Origin: an uncultured Pseudomonadota bacterium | Lineage (GTDB): Bacteria > Pseudomonadota > Gammaproteobacteria > Steroidobacterales > Steroidobacteraceae | Direction of reading: 5' to 3' | Length of the DNA: 36,382 bases | Assembly: GCA_903858165.1 (NCBI GenBank) | Contig: CAIOHZ010000022.1 | Coordinates: 1-36,382, forward strand | In this document: one piece after another, positions 11,867 through 21,225 of the stretch | How the letters are laid out: each line of letters opens with the position of its first letter | How positions within the stretch are numbered: the stretch's first letter is position 1 | Translations under genes and position numbers: made by a program | The notes under the pieces: model-generated | Seen by the model: the letters and a program-made list of their open reading frames with translations, nothing else | Databases searched by the model: none | Told to the model about the DNA's origin: nothing

Positions 11867-12811
11867 ATGGCTTCCACGGCACTGGTAACTGGCGAGGCTT
11901 TGGCCCGCTACGGTTTCCCTAACGGCCACCAATGGGGTGTCGACCGGCAGGGCGCGTTCCTGCGTGAATTCGCACAGAGCGCGGCGGCGGAGCGCGTTAT
12001 TTGGCTGCCTCCGCGCGAGGCGGCGCGGGAGGACCTCGAACTCTTCCACACCCCGGCGCACGTCGACTTCGTCATGGCCCGCTCCGACGGCTTCGAGGGC
12101 TATCTCGACGAAGGCGACACTCCGGCTTTTCGCGGCGTACATACGGCGGCGGCGACGGTGGTCGGCGCCACGCTGGAGGCTTGCGCGGCCATCATGGACG
12201 GGCGAGTGCGGCGGGCTTTCGTGCCCATTGCCGGGCTGCACCACGCCATGCGCCACAAGGCCGGTGGCTACTGTGTCTACGACGACTTGGGCGTGGCGGT
12301 GGAGTGGCTGCGCCGTTACCACGGCCTGCGGCGCGTGGCTTACATCGACATCGATGCCCACCACGGCGATGGCATGTACTACAGCTTCGAAGACGACCCG
12401 GAGCTGATCTTCGCGGACCTGCACGAGGACGGCAGCACGCTGTACCCACATACCGGCCGCGCGGACGAAGTTGGCCTCGGCGCCGCGGCGGGCACGAAGC
12501 TGAACCTCCCGCTGCCGGCCGGGGCGGGCGATGAAGCCTTCCACGCGGCCTGGGTGCAGGTGGAGGCGCATCTGGCGGCTTACCCGCCGGAGTTCATTCT
12601 TTTTCAGGCCGGCGCCGACAGCCTGGCCGGCGACCCCATCACGCATCTGGCCTTTACCGAAGAAGCCCACGCTTATGCGGCGACGCGCCTCTGCGTGCTG
12701 GCAGACCACTACTGCGACGGGCGCTTGGTGGGCACCGGCGGTGGCGGCTACAACCGGCAGAACCTAGGGCGGGCGTGGACGCGGGTGGTTGAGGCCTTCG
12801 TGGCTACGTGA
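11867..12811 (+). CDS. Histone deacetylase family (AcuC/HdaH-like) deacetylase
   Basis: A 314-residue zinc-dependent deacetylase of the arginase/histone-deacetylase fold. The His125-His126 pair (AGLHHAM) is the proton relay. Zinc ligands are Asp163 and His165 in YIDIDAHHGDGM and Asp251 in QAGADSLAGD. Tyr295 in GGGGYN is the transition-state tyrosine, so all catalytic positions are kept. Bacterial relatives act on acetyl-CoA synthetase, polyamines or other acetylated small molecules; which applies here cannot be told. Start ATG 11867 follows GAGGTG. It is divergent from ettA and lies 80 bases before glyA in the same direction. Confidence 0.9.
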   Translation: MASTALVTGEALARYGFPNGHQWGVDRQGAFLREFAQSAAAERVIWLPPREAAREDLELFHTPAHVDFVMARSDGFEGYLDEGDTPAFRGVHTAAATVVGATLEACAAIMDGRVRRAFVPIAGLHHAMRHKAGGYCVYDDLGVAVEWLRRYHGLRRVAYIDIDAHHGDGMYYSFEDDPELIFADLHEDGSTLYPHTGRADEVGLGAAAGTKLNLPLPAGAGDEAFHAAWVQVEAHLAAYPPEFILFQAGADSLAGDPITHLAFTEEAHAYAATRLCVLADHYCDGRLVGTGGGGYNRQNLGRAWTRVVEAFVAT

Positions 12812-12891
12812 GCGTCGCATTCTGGCGGGGTAGGGGTGTCGGGCTGGGGTAAAATCCCGGTCTGACCCGTTTTTCCGGAGCGACGACCCCC

Positions 12892-14166
12892 ATGTTCAAT
12901 TCCCGCATGACCATTGCCGAGTTCGACCCCGCACTGGCCGCTGCCATGTCGGCCGAGAGCGGTCGGCAGGAACACCACATCGAGCTCATCGCTTCTGAAA
13001 ACTATGCCAGCCCCCGCGTGCTCGAGGCGCAGGGCAGCGTGCTCACCAACAAGTACGCCGAAGGCTACCCGGGCAAGCGCTACTACGGTGGCTGCGAATA
13101 CGTGGACGTGGCGGAAACGCTGGCCATTGAACGCGCCAAGCAACTGTTCGGTGCCACTTTCGCCAACGTACAGCCGCACTCCGGTTCGCAAGCCAATGCT
13201 GCCGTGTACCTCGCGCTGCTCAAGGCCGGCGACACCATCCTCGGTATGGGTCTGGACGCCGGTGGTCACCTGACGCACGGTGCGAAGGTGAACTTCAGCG
13301 GCAAGCTGTTCAACGCCATTCCCTACGGCCTCACCGCGGATGGCAGTGGCATCGACTATGAGCAGGTGCGCCGCCTCGCGCACGAGCACAAGCCGAAGTT
13401 GATTATCGCCGGCTTCTCCGCTTACTCGCGCGTGGTGGACTGGGCTTTCTTCCGTCAGGTGGCGGATGAAGTGGGTGCTTACTTCCTCGTGGACATGGCC
13501 CATGTGGCGGGTCTCGTGGCCGCTGGCCTCTACCCGAACCCGCTCCCTTATGCGGACGTCGTCACCACTACCACGCACAAGACGCTGCGCGGCCCGCGTG
13601 GCGGCCTCATTCTGTCCTGCAAGGGCGAAGAGCTGACCAAGAAGTTCAACTCGCTGGTGTTCCCAGGTACGCAGGGTGGCCCGCTGATGCACGTCATCGC
13701 GGGCAAGGCCGTGGCCTTCCTTGAAGCGCTGCAGCCGGAGTTCAAGGTCTACCAGCAGCGCGTGCTCGATAACGCGCGCGCCATGTCTGCCGCGCTGCAG
13801 GCGCGTGGCTACGGCGTCGTCACGGGGGGCACGGATAACCATCTGTTCTTGCTCGACCTCTCGCCGAAGGGCGTGACGGGCAAGGACGCAGACGCAGCAC
13901 TGGGCCGCGCCAACATCACCGTGAACAAGAATGCGGTACCGAACGACCCGCGTCCGCCGATGGTGACTTCGGGTGTGCGTATTGGTACGCCCGCCATCAC
14001 CACGCGCGGCTTTGGCGTTGCCGAATGCTTGCAGGTGGCCACGTGGATTGCCGATGTGGTGGACTCCATTGCCACGCATGGTCCCGAGGGCGATCCGGCG
14101 GTTATCGCTCGCGTGAAGGGCGAAGTGGTCGAGGTTTGCAGCCGCTTCCCGGTCTACGCCGCCTAA
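12892..14166 (+). CDS. glyA: Serine hydroxymethyltransferase
   Basis: A 424-residue PLP enzyme interconverting serine and glycine with tetrahydrofolate; the main source of one-carbon units. It keeps [36 protein letters not shown] and the PLP lysine Lys230 in [16 protein letters not shown]. The start at 12892 ([12 protein letters not shown]) aligns with E. coli GlyA MLKREMNIADYD, although GGAG at 12877-12880 is rather far (11 bases). It heads the run glyA-nrdR-ribD-ribE-ribBA-ribH-nusB-thiL. I see no glycine riboswitch in the 80 bases upstream. Confidence 0.98.
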   Translation: MFNSRMTIAEFDPALAAAMSAESGRQEHHIELIASENYASPRVLEAQGSVLTNKYAEGYPGKRYYGGCEYVDVAETLAIERAKQLFGATFANVQPHSGSQANAAVYLALLKAGDTILGMGLDAGGHLTHGAKVNFSGKLFNAIPYGLTADGSGIDYEQVRRLAHEHKPKLIIAGFSAYSRVVDWAFFRQVADEVGAYFLVDMAHVAGLVAAGLYPNPLPYADVVTTTTHKTLRGPRGGLILSCKGEELTKKFNSLVFPGTQGGPLMHVIAGKAVAFLEALQPEFKVYQQRVLDNARAMSAALQARGYGVVTGGTDNHLFLLDLSPKGVTGKDADAALGRANITVNKNAVPNDPRPPMVTSGVRIGTPAITTRGFGVAECLQVATWIADVVDSIATHGPEGDPAVIARVKGEVVEVCSRFPVYAA

Positions 14167-14216
14167 AGCGGCTTGCAGTGGGGCCGGGGCTGCCGGACCT
14201 ACTGCTGGGCTGAACC

Positions 14217-14726
14217 ATGCATTGCCCCTTCTGCAACCACGAAGAGACGAAAGTCACTGACTCGCGCTTGGCTGGCGAAGGCCGCCAAGTGCGACGTCGG
14301 CGTGAATGCCTGCTTTGTGGTGAGCGCTTCACCACGTTCGAGATGGCAGAACTCGTGCTGCCGCAGGTGGTGAAGAAAGACGGCAGCCGCGTGCCGTTCG
14401 ACGAGCAGAAACTGCGTGGTGGCATGCTGCGTTCCTTGCAGAAGCGCCCGATAGGGCCCGATGCTGTGGATGCGGCGGTGGAGCACATCGCCCACCGGTT
14501 GCGGGGTCTTGGCGAACGCGAAGTCCCGGCACGGTTGGTCGGAGAGTTCGTCATGGACGAACTGCGCCACCTCGACGAAGTGGCCTATGTGCGCTTCGCT
14601 TCGGTTTATCGCAGCTTTCAGGACGTGGAAGCTTTCCGCGATGAGATTGAGCGCCTGAAGGACCGTTCGGGTAGTGACTCTGCCACCGCGCAGTTGCCGC
14701 TCATCACGCCGAGCACGCGCAAGTGA
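14217..14726 (+). CDS. nrdR: Transcriptional repressor NrdR
   Basis: A 169-residue NrdR, the ATP/dATP-sensing repressor of ribonucleotide reductase operons. The N-terminal zinc ribbon is [17 protein letters not shown] with [12 protein letters not shown] (C-x2-C twice). The ATP-cone follows from about residue 48 ([24 protein letters not shown]), ending at [11 protein letters not shown]. Start ATG 14217 lies 50 bases after glyA. The position between glyA and ribD is the usual gammaproteobacterial one. Its targets, nrd operons with paired NrdR boxes, are not in this window. Confidence 0.97.
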   Translation: MHCPFCNHEETKVTDSRLAGEGRQVRRRRECLLCGERFTTFEMAELVLPQVVKKDGSRVPFDEQKLRGGMLRSLQKRPIGPDAVDAAVEHIAHRLRGLGEREVPARLVGEFVMDELRHLDEVAYVRFASVYRSFQDVEAFRDEIERLKDRSGSDSATAQLPLITPSTRK

Positions 14727-14733
14727 GTGGCCA

Positions 14734-15948
14734 GTGAGCGAGCCAGTGAGAGAAATTAGGGTGTTGCCGGCCGCAGCTGGCGCTGCCCGCCCCGAAGACA
14801 CCGGCTTCATGCGCGAGGCCATTGCCGAGGCGCGCCGCGCGCTTTATTCCACGGCACCGAACCCGCGCGTGGGCTGCGTCATCGTTCGCGATGGCGTCGT
14901 AGTGGGGCGCGGCTTTCACGCGCGTGCCGGTGAACCGCACGCCGAAGTCTTCGCGCTGCGCGAGGCAGGTGGTGCCGCCCGCGGTGCGACGGCTTACGTC
15001 ACGCTTGAACCTTGTAGCCATCATGGCCGCACCCCGCCTTGTGCGGATGCCCTCATCGCCGCCGGTATTGCGCGTGTGGTGTATGCGGTGGGGGACCCGG
15101 ACCTGCGCGTGGATGGTCGTGGCGCGGCAAAGCTGCGTGCGGCGGGCATTGAAGTGTTGCAAGGCGTGCTGGAAGAAGCGGCGAGCGAGTTGAACCGCGG
15201 GTTCTTGCGTCGCGCCGGCGGTGGCCTGCCTTGGGTGCGCGCCAAAGTGGGTGCCAGCCTTGATGGCCGCACCGCTTTGGCCGATGGCCGCTCGAAGTGG
15301 ATTACCAGCGTGGAGGCGCGTGCCGATGTGCAGCGCTTGCGCGCAGAGGCGGGCGTGGTGCTCACGGGTATAGGCACCGTGTTGGCCGACGACCCCGCCC
15401 TGACTGTGCGTGAGCCGGCGTTGCGCGAGGAATTGCGTGGACGCGAAGTGGCACGCGCCGTGCTGGACCCCGCGGGACGCTTGCCGGCGAATGCGCAGCT
15501 GCGCGATGGTGCGGCACCCACTTGGTGGTTGGTGGCTGAAGAAGTCGCGAGCAAGCCGCGGGAACAGGCTCGCCTCGACAACAGCCCAGCGGTTTCCGAT
15601 GCAGGAGGGAACCACCCACCGCTCCCTGTGGGAGCAAGCTTGCTCACGACGCCCGGTACGGGCCGCCCTTCACCCCGCGCGGTGCTGGAACTGCTGGCGG
15701 CGCAGGGCGTGAACGACGTGCTGCTGGAAGCCGGTGCCACGCTGACTGGCGCTTGGCTCGCGGCCGGCGTGGTAGATGAACTGGTGGTTTACTACGCCCC
15801 GCGTCTGTTGGGCGATACCGCGCGTCCGCTGGCGCTATTGTCTACCGATAGCGCCGACCCTCTCGCCGCCAACCCTGCTTGGTGCCTATACGAAGCGATG
15901 CCTGTCGGCACGGATCTGCGCGTCACCTGGCGCCGCGTCGCCACCTGA
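14734..15948 (+). CDS. ribD: Bifunctional deaminase/reductase RibD with in-frame REP insertion
   Basis: A 404-residue RibD (E. coli 367), performing the second and third steps of riboflavin synthesis. The N-terminal deaminase has the zinc site GEPHAEVFALREAG and LEPCSHHGRTPPCADAL. The C-terminal reductase has KVGASLDGRTALADGRSKWI, and later VNDVLLEAGATLTGAWL and DELVVYYAPRLLG. The protein is longer than usual because residues about 280-310, between the reductase strands, are an extra segment. Codons 297-306 there read through a REP-like palindrome. The start is uncertain: GTG 14734 is 8 bases after nrdR, GTG 14746 and GTG 14761 are alternatives, and none has a clear ribosome site. The first matching residues are near FMREAIAEARRA. 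Confidence 0.93.
   Translation: MSEPVREIRVLPAAAGAARPEDTGFMREAIAEARRALYSTAPNPRVGCVIVRDGVVVGRGFHARAGEPHAEVFALREAGGAARGATAYVTLEPCSHHGRTPPCADALIAAGIARVVYAVGDPDLRVDGRGAAKLRAAGIEVLQGVLEEAASELNRGFLRRAGGGLPWVRAKVGASLDGRTALADGRSKWITSVEARADVQRLRAEAGVVLTGIGTVLADDPALTVREPALREELRGREVARAVLDPAGRLPANAQLRDGAAPTWWLVAEEVASKPREQARLDNSPAVSDAGGNHPPLPVGASLLTTPGTGRPSPRAVLELLAAQGVNDVLLEAGATLTGAWLAAGVVDELVVYYAPRLLGDTARPLALLSTDSADPLAANPAWCLYEAMPVGTDLRVTWRRVAT
15622..15650. repeat. REP-like palindrome inside ribD
   Basis: CTCCCTGTGGGAGCAAGCTT continues as GCTCACGAC. The core GAGCAAGCTTGCTC (15632-15645) is a perfect 14-base palindrome, and the TGTGGGAGC...GCTCRCGA frame is that of Pseudomonas-type REP elements. Related palindromes occur at 21160-21220 and 36087-36102. 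Here it is translated in frame as part of RibD. Confidence 0.75.
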
Positions 15949-15993
15949 TTCTTTCACCCCTTGCCGGCGCAACTAGCGCCGCGGAGCCCGACC

Positions 15994-16614
15994 ATGTTCA
16001 CCGGAATTGTTCAGGCCGTCGGCCGCGTCATTGCGCTTACCCCCAAGGGCGGTGACGTGGAGCTGCTGGTAGACACCACCACGCTGGGCCTCGAAACCGC
16101 CAACATCGGCGACAGCATTGCCGTGGCTGGTGCCTGCCTCACCGCCACGCGGTTCGAAGGCACCTGCTTCGCGGCGGACGTCTCGAACGAAACGCTGGCC
16201 TGCACCACGCTGGGCAGCCTCGCGGTGGGCAGCCCCGTGAACCTTGAAAAGGCGCTGTGCGCCGGCCAGCCGCTGGGCGGGCACTATGTGACGGGCCATG
16301 TGGACGGGGTGGGCGAGGTGGTCTCCACCGCGGAAGATGGCCGCAGCTGGCGCGTGGTGTTCCGGGTGCCGCCGCAGTTGGCCCGCTACCTTGCTCCCAA
16401 GGGCAGCATCACGGTGGAAGGCGTCAGTCTGACGGTGAATGAGGTGGCCGGCGATACCTTCGGGGTGAATTTGGTGCCCCACACGCGCGAGGTGACCACC
16501 CTTGGCGCCCTGGTGCCCGGTCGGCCCGTGAACCTCGAGGCTGATATCATCGCGCGTTACTTGGAACGCTTGGTGGGGGAACGTGCCCTGCCGCGCCTCG
16601 ACGGAAACCGCTGA
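15994..16614 (+). CDS. ribE: Riboflavin synthase alpha chain
   Basis: A 206-residue riboflavin synthase, which dismutates two 6,7-dimethyl-8-ribityllumazines to riboflavin and pyrimidinedione. It is the usual duplicated lumazine-binding barrel: half one begins MFTGIVQAVGRV and ends near GQPLGGHYVTGHVDG; half two contains SITVEGVSLTVNEV and NLVPHTREVTTLG. Start ATG 15994 has CGGAG 7 bases upstream and gives the canonical MFTGI N-terminus. It lies 45 bases after ribD and 6 before ribBA. In E. coli this gene is called ribC; ribE is the common name in other bacteria. Confidence 0.97.
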   Translation: MFTGIVQAVGRVIALTPKGGDVELLVDTTTLGLETANIGDSIAVAGACLTATRFEGTCFAADVSNETLACTTLGSLAVGSPVNLEKALCAGQPLGGHYVTGHVDGVGEVVSTAEDGRSWRVVFRVPPQLARYLAPKGSITVEGVSLTVNEVAGDTFGVNLVPHTREVTTLGALVPGRPVNLEADIIARYLERLVGERALPRLDGNR

Positions 16615-16620
16615 ACGCCC

Positions 16621-17774
<1,154 letters not shown>

Positions 17775-17775
<1 letters not shown>

Positions 17776-18263
17776 TGGCCAACCTGAATGTGATCGAAGG
17801 CGGACTGGTGGCCACTGGCGGACAGCGGTTCGCGATTGTGGCTGCACGCTTCAACGGCCTGGTCGTGGACCGTTTGGTGGATGGTGCGGTAGACGCGCTG
17901 GTTCGCCATGGGGTGGCCGCTGCGAACATCGACCTCATCCGAGTGCCCGGCGCCTACGAATTGCCATTAGCCCTGCGCAAGGTGGCTGGCAGTAAGCGCT
18001 ACGCCGCCGTCGTTGCCGTGGGTGCCGTCATCAAGGGCGACACCAGCCACTTCGACTTCGTGGCCGGTGAATGCGCCAGCGGCGTGTCACGTGCCATGCA
18101 TGAAAGCGATGTGCCTGTGGCCTTCGCTGTACTCACTACGGACACGCTTGAGCAGGCGCTCGACCGTGCCGGTGGCAAGGCTGGCAACAAGGGCGCGGAC
18201 TGCGCCTTGGCAGCGCTCGAGATGGCGAACCTGCTCCAGCGTCTGGAAGGTTGGACTTCATGA
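17775..18263 (+). CDS. ribH: 6,7-dimethyl-8-ribityllumazine synthase
   Basis: A 162-residue lumazine synthase, condensing the RibD-pathway pyrimidine with the RibB product. Visible active-site segments are FAIVAARFNGLV, VPGAYELPLALRKVA, VGAVIKGDTSHFDFVAGE (with the catalytic His), and AFAVLTTDTLEQALDRAGGKAGNKG. ATG 17775 overlaps the ribBA stop as TGATG; a GTG immediately before it is less likely. The stop overlaps nusB by four bases (ATGA). Together with ribE, this indicates the icosahedral or pentameric enzyme working in tandem with riboflavin synthase. Confidence 0.97.
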
Positions 18264-18760
18264 ATGACGAACCGAACAACGACGATGACGGCGCTGCGAA
18301 GCCCGCGCGCAAGCCGGGCAACCGTGGCCCCGGCGCGCAGCGCCGCAGTAACTCGCGACGTCTCGCTATGCAGGCGCTTTACCAGTTGCAACTGAACCCG
18401 CAGCCTTGGCAGGACATCCATCTGCAGTTCACCAAGGACGAAGAGTTTGCCGCTGCCGATGCCGATTACTTCCGCGAACTGCTGAAGGAGTCTGCCGAGG
18501 CACAGGCAGAGCTTGAAGCGGTTCTGGCCGGGGTATCGCAAATTCCGCCGCACCAGTTGGACCCCGTGGAGCGCGCCATCCTGCTGCTTTCGATGTACGA
18601 ACTGCGCACGAAAGTCGACGTGCCCTACCGTGTCGTTATCAATGAAGGCATTGAACTGGCCAAGCGCTACGGCGCCACCGATGGCCACAAGTTCGTCAAC
18701 GGTGTGCTCGACCGCGCGGCGCGTACGCTCCGCCCGCACGAGCAAGGCGCGCGGCGGTAG
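18260..18760 (+). CDS. nusB: Transcription antitermination factor NusB
   Basis: A 166-residue NusB, which pairs with S10 (NusE) on boxA RNA in rRNA antitermination. A charged, disordered 30-residue leader (NDEPNNDDDGAAKPARKPG) precedes the all-helical core: SRRLAMQALYQLQ, DADYFRELLKESAE, LDPVERAILLLSMYEL, VPYRVVINEGIELAKRYG and HKFVNGVLDRAA. ATG 18260 overlaps the ribH stop (ATGA) with GGAAGG 9 bases upstream. The ribH-nusB-thiL order is widespread in gammaproteobacteria. Confidence 0.97.
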   Translation: MNDEPNNDDDGAAKPARKPGNRGPGAQRRSNSRRLAMQALYQLQLNPQPWQDIHLQFTKDEEFAAADADYFRELLKESAEAQAELEAVLAGVSQIPPHQLDPVERAILLLSMYELRTKVDVPYRVVINEGIELAKRYGATDGHKFVNGVLDRAARTLRPHEQGARR

Positions 18761-18768
18761 CCCGGGCG

Positions 18769-19737
18769 GTGGGTGAGTTCGAACTCATCGACCGTTTCTT
18801 TGCCAAGCTCGGTGCCATTCGGCCCGACGTGCTGCTGGGTGTGGGCGACGACGCTGCGCTGCTGGTGACGCCCCCCGCTGAGGTCCTCGCCTTGTGCGTG
18901 GACACGCTCGTGGAGGGCGTCCATTTTCCTGCGGACCTCGACGCTGCCGACATCGGCTGGCGTGCGCTCGCCGTGAACCTGAGCGATCTCGCGGCCATGG
19001 GGGCCAAGCCCGCTTGGGCCACATTGGCGCTCACCCTGCCGCGTCTCGATGAAGCGATGGAAGACTGGCTGGAGGCCTTTGCGCTCGGCTTCGGTGCTTT
19101 GGCCCGGCAGCACGGCGTGGCTTTGGTGGGCGGCGATACCACCCGCGGTCCCCTCACCATCAGCGTTACCGCAGCGGGCTTCGTCCCCGCCGGGCAGGCG
19201 CTACTGCGCTCTGGTGCCCGCGTCGGCGACTTGGTCTACGTGACCGGCTGGCCAGGCGATGCCGCGGCTGGTCTTGAACTGCTGCAAGGCAAGCGGCAGT
19301 GTGCTTCGCGCGCGGACCGCTCGACGCTGGAAACCCGCTTCCGGCGTCCGGACCCACGGGTGGCTGTCGGGCAGAAGCTGCGTGGCTTGGCGACAGCGTG
19401 CATCGATGTTTCCGACGGGCTAGCGCAGGACCTGGGTCGCCTGGCGGCTGCCAGTGGCGTGGGTGCGCGCTTGCGCATCAGCGAACTGCCGCGTTCGCGG
19501 GCGCTGCAGGCATTGGCGGACGAGGCGGCCGCGGTGCGGTTCACGCTCGGCGGCGGGGACGACTACGAGTTGCTGTTTACCCTGCCGCCCGTACGCGCCG
19601 AAATGCTGCGCGCCACCTTGGCAGGTAGCGTCCCTTGTCACTGCATCGGCGAGATTGTGGCAACGCCTGGGGTGCGCTGTCTCGACAAGGAAATGCGTGA
19701 AGTGAAAGTGGCGGGTTGGGACCACTTCCGGGTCTGA
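18769..19737 (+). CDS. thiL: Thiamine-monophosphate kinase
   Basis: A 322-residue ThiL, phosphorylating thiamine monophosphate to the active pyrophosphate. Family segments in order are GVGDDAALL (metal-binding Asp pair), DTLVEGVHF, GWRALAVNLSDLAAMGAKP, GGDTTRGP, VYVTGWPGDAAAGLELL, ACIDVSDGLAQDLGRLA and GGDDYELLFTLP. Start is GTG 18769 (VGEFELIDRFF), 8 bases past nusB; no AUG is available before the conserved residues. It is the last gene of the run and is followed by about 130 bases without a gene. Confidence 0.96.
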   Translation: MGEFELIDRFFAKLGAIRPDVLLGVGDDAALLVTPPAEVLALCVDTLVEGVHFPADLDAADIGWRALAVNLSDLAAMGAKPAWATLALTLPRLDEAMEDWLEAFALGFGALARQHGVALVGGDTTRGPLTISVTAAGFVPAGQALLRSGARVGDLVYVTGWPGDAAAGLELLQGKRQCASRADRSTLETRFRRPDPRVAVGQKLRGLATACIDVSDGLAQDLGRLAAASGVGARLRISELPRSRALQALADEAAAVRFTLGGGDDYELLFTLPPVRAEMLRATLAGSVPCHCIGEIVATPGVRCLDKEMREVKVAGWDHFRV

Positions 19738-19867
19738 GTGCCAAGTCTCGGTTCCCGGTGACGCCGAGCGTTATGCTGTTCACTAGGATTGCCCCCCATC
19801 CTGTCTTGGAGAGCCTGCTATCACTCCCCCGTCGTTCCTGCGTCAGTCCGCCCCAGCGGCTGGCACG

Positions 19868-21142
19868 GTGCCAGAGCGCATCGGCAAATACGAGATCATC
19901 AAGGAAGTTGCGCGCGGTAGCACCGGCGTGGTCTACCTGTCGCATGACCCGTTCTATGGTCGTGACGTCGCCATCAAGGCCTACCATGTGGATGCTGGCG
20001 AAGATCCGGAACGCGCCAGCCTAGCGCGCAAGATGTTCCTGTCGGAGGCCCACATGGTGGGCATGCTCCAGCACCCCTATATCCTGCCCATCTTCGATGC
20101 CGGTGAAGAGGGCGGCCGCTATTACGTCGTGACGGAATTCGTCCACGGCGCGCGTACGCTTTCCACTTATTGCAAGCCGGACAACCTGCTGCGACCGGAT
20201 GACGTGGTGGAGCTCGCCTTTAAGTGCGCGCGTGCCTTGCATTACGCACACAGCCGCGGCGTCATCCACCGCGACATCAAGCCTTCCAACATCATGCTCA
20301 CCACGGACAACGAGGTCCGTATCATCGACTTCGGTATCGCCATCGTGCCGGGGTCGGAAGTGTCGCGGATTGATGGGATTGCTGGCAGCCCCAGTTACAT
20401 GTCACCCGAGCAGGTGCAGGGTTTGGTTGTCACCTCGCGCAGCGACTTGTATTCGCTCGGCGCCGTGATGTACGAGTTGCTCACCGGCTATCGGCCCTTC
20501 CGCGCGGCGACGCTCACCCGCTTGCTGCACCAGATTGTCTATGCCACGGCGCCACCTATTCATACGCTGCGCCGCGACGTGCCGGAAGACATGGAAGCTG
20601 TCGTGGCCACAGCCATGCTGAAGGACGCAGAACGTCGCTTCCAGACGGGCCAGCAGTTCGCGGCAGAGCTTACCCGCGTTCACCAGCGGCTCCGGGCACA
20701 GGAAGACCGTGTCGACCGTCAAGAGCGTTATACGCAGCTACGGCGTCTCAAGTTCTTCCACGATTTCTCGCATGCCGAAATTCAGGAAGTACTGCGGGCC
20801 GGCACCTTCCAGGACTACGCCGACGGTGAGTCCATCGTCGAGGAAGGCGAGATTGATGACCGCTTCTACGTGATTGTGCAGGGCGGCGTTACCGTGGAGC
20901 GCGGTGGACGTGGCATTGGCGAACTGGCGGCTGGTGAATGCTTCGGCGAGACGAGCTATGTGCGCGGGGCTAAGCGCACGGCCACCATCCGCGCCGCGGG
21001 TGCGGCTGGCGCTGCTGGAGCTACCAGCGTGCTGAAGGTGAGTTCAACGCTGCTGGAGCAGGCCTCGGCCAGTTGCCAGTTGCGCTTCAATAAGATGTTC
21101 CTGCGCTCGCTCATCTCGCGGCTGCAAGGCAATAAGTCATAG
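19868..21142 (+). CDS. Ser/Thr protein kinase fused to cyclic-nucleotide-binding domain
   Basis: A 424-residue (from GTG 19868) predicted soluble kinase. Residues about 8-270 form a Hanks-type domain: the Gly-rich loop reads ARGSTGVVY (first Gly replaced by Ala), the ATP lysine is K37 in VAIK, the catalytic Asp is D136 in HRDIKPSN, the metal Asp is D154 in DFGIA, and SPSYMSPEQ carries the activation-loop Ser-Pro-Glu. A helical, Arg/Gln-rich linker leads to a cNMP-binding domain (about 300-410) with GECFGE and R370-T371-A372 of the phosphate-binding cassette. No membrane helix is seen. The start is unclear: the frame stays open to 19787, and GGAGAG at 19808-19813 sits 6 bases before an ATC at 19820. 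The target is unknown. Confidence 0.88.
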   Translation: MPERIGKYEIIKEVARGSTGVVYLSHDPFYGRDVAIKAYHVDAGEDPERASLARKMFLSEAHMVGMLQHPYILPIFDAGEEGGRYYVVTEFVHGARTLSTYCKPDNLLRPDDVVELAFKCARALHYAHSRGVIHRDIKPSNIMLTTDNEVRIIDFGIAIVPGSEVSRIDGIAGSPSYMSPEQVQGLVVTSRSDLYSLGAVMYELLTGYRPFRAATLTRLLHQIVYATAPPIHTLRRDVPEDMEAVVATAMLKDAERRFQTGQQFAAELTRVHQRLRAQEDRVDRQERYTQLRRLKFFHDFSHAEIQEVLRAGTFQDYADGESIVEEGEIDDRFYVIVQGGVTVERGGRGIGELAAGECFGETSYVRGAKRTATIRAAGAAGAAGATSVLKVSSTLLEQASASCQLRFNKMFLRSLISRLQGNKS

Positions 21143-21159
21143 TCGAGAAAATCTGCAGA

Positions 21160-21220
21160 GTCGGGAGCAAGCTCCCTCTCACCACGAAATACCGTTGAGG
21201 GGAGGCAGCTTGCTGACGAC
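21160..21220. repeat. Inverted pair of REP-like palindromes
   Basis: Left copy 21160-21180 contains GTCGGGAGCAAGCTCCC; right copy 21197-21220 reads GGAGGCAGCTTGCTGACGAC in the opposite sense. Both can be written as GTCGnnAGCAAGCTnCCTC on their own strand, so they face each other as in a BIME-type pair. The pair fills the spacer between the convergent kinase and folE2 genes. The GGGAG-CAAG-CTCCC hairpin may help end transcription from either side. Confidence 0.65.
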
Positions 21221-21225
21221 GAACT

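Noticed and set aside
12748-14079. A 443-codon minus-strand frame opposite glyA
   Set aside because: It is antisense to conserved GlyA, its translation is His/Arg-rich with no recognisable domain, and no ribosome site precedes it.
14727-14760. FMN riboswitch before the riboflavin genes
   Set aside because: The nrdR-ribD, ribD-ribE and ribE-ribBA spacers (7, 45 and 6 bases) are far too short for the RFN element.
14704-15615. A 303-codon minus-strand frame opposite ribD
   Set aside because: It mirrors the RibD codons and has no recognisable motif.
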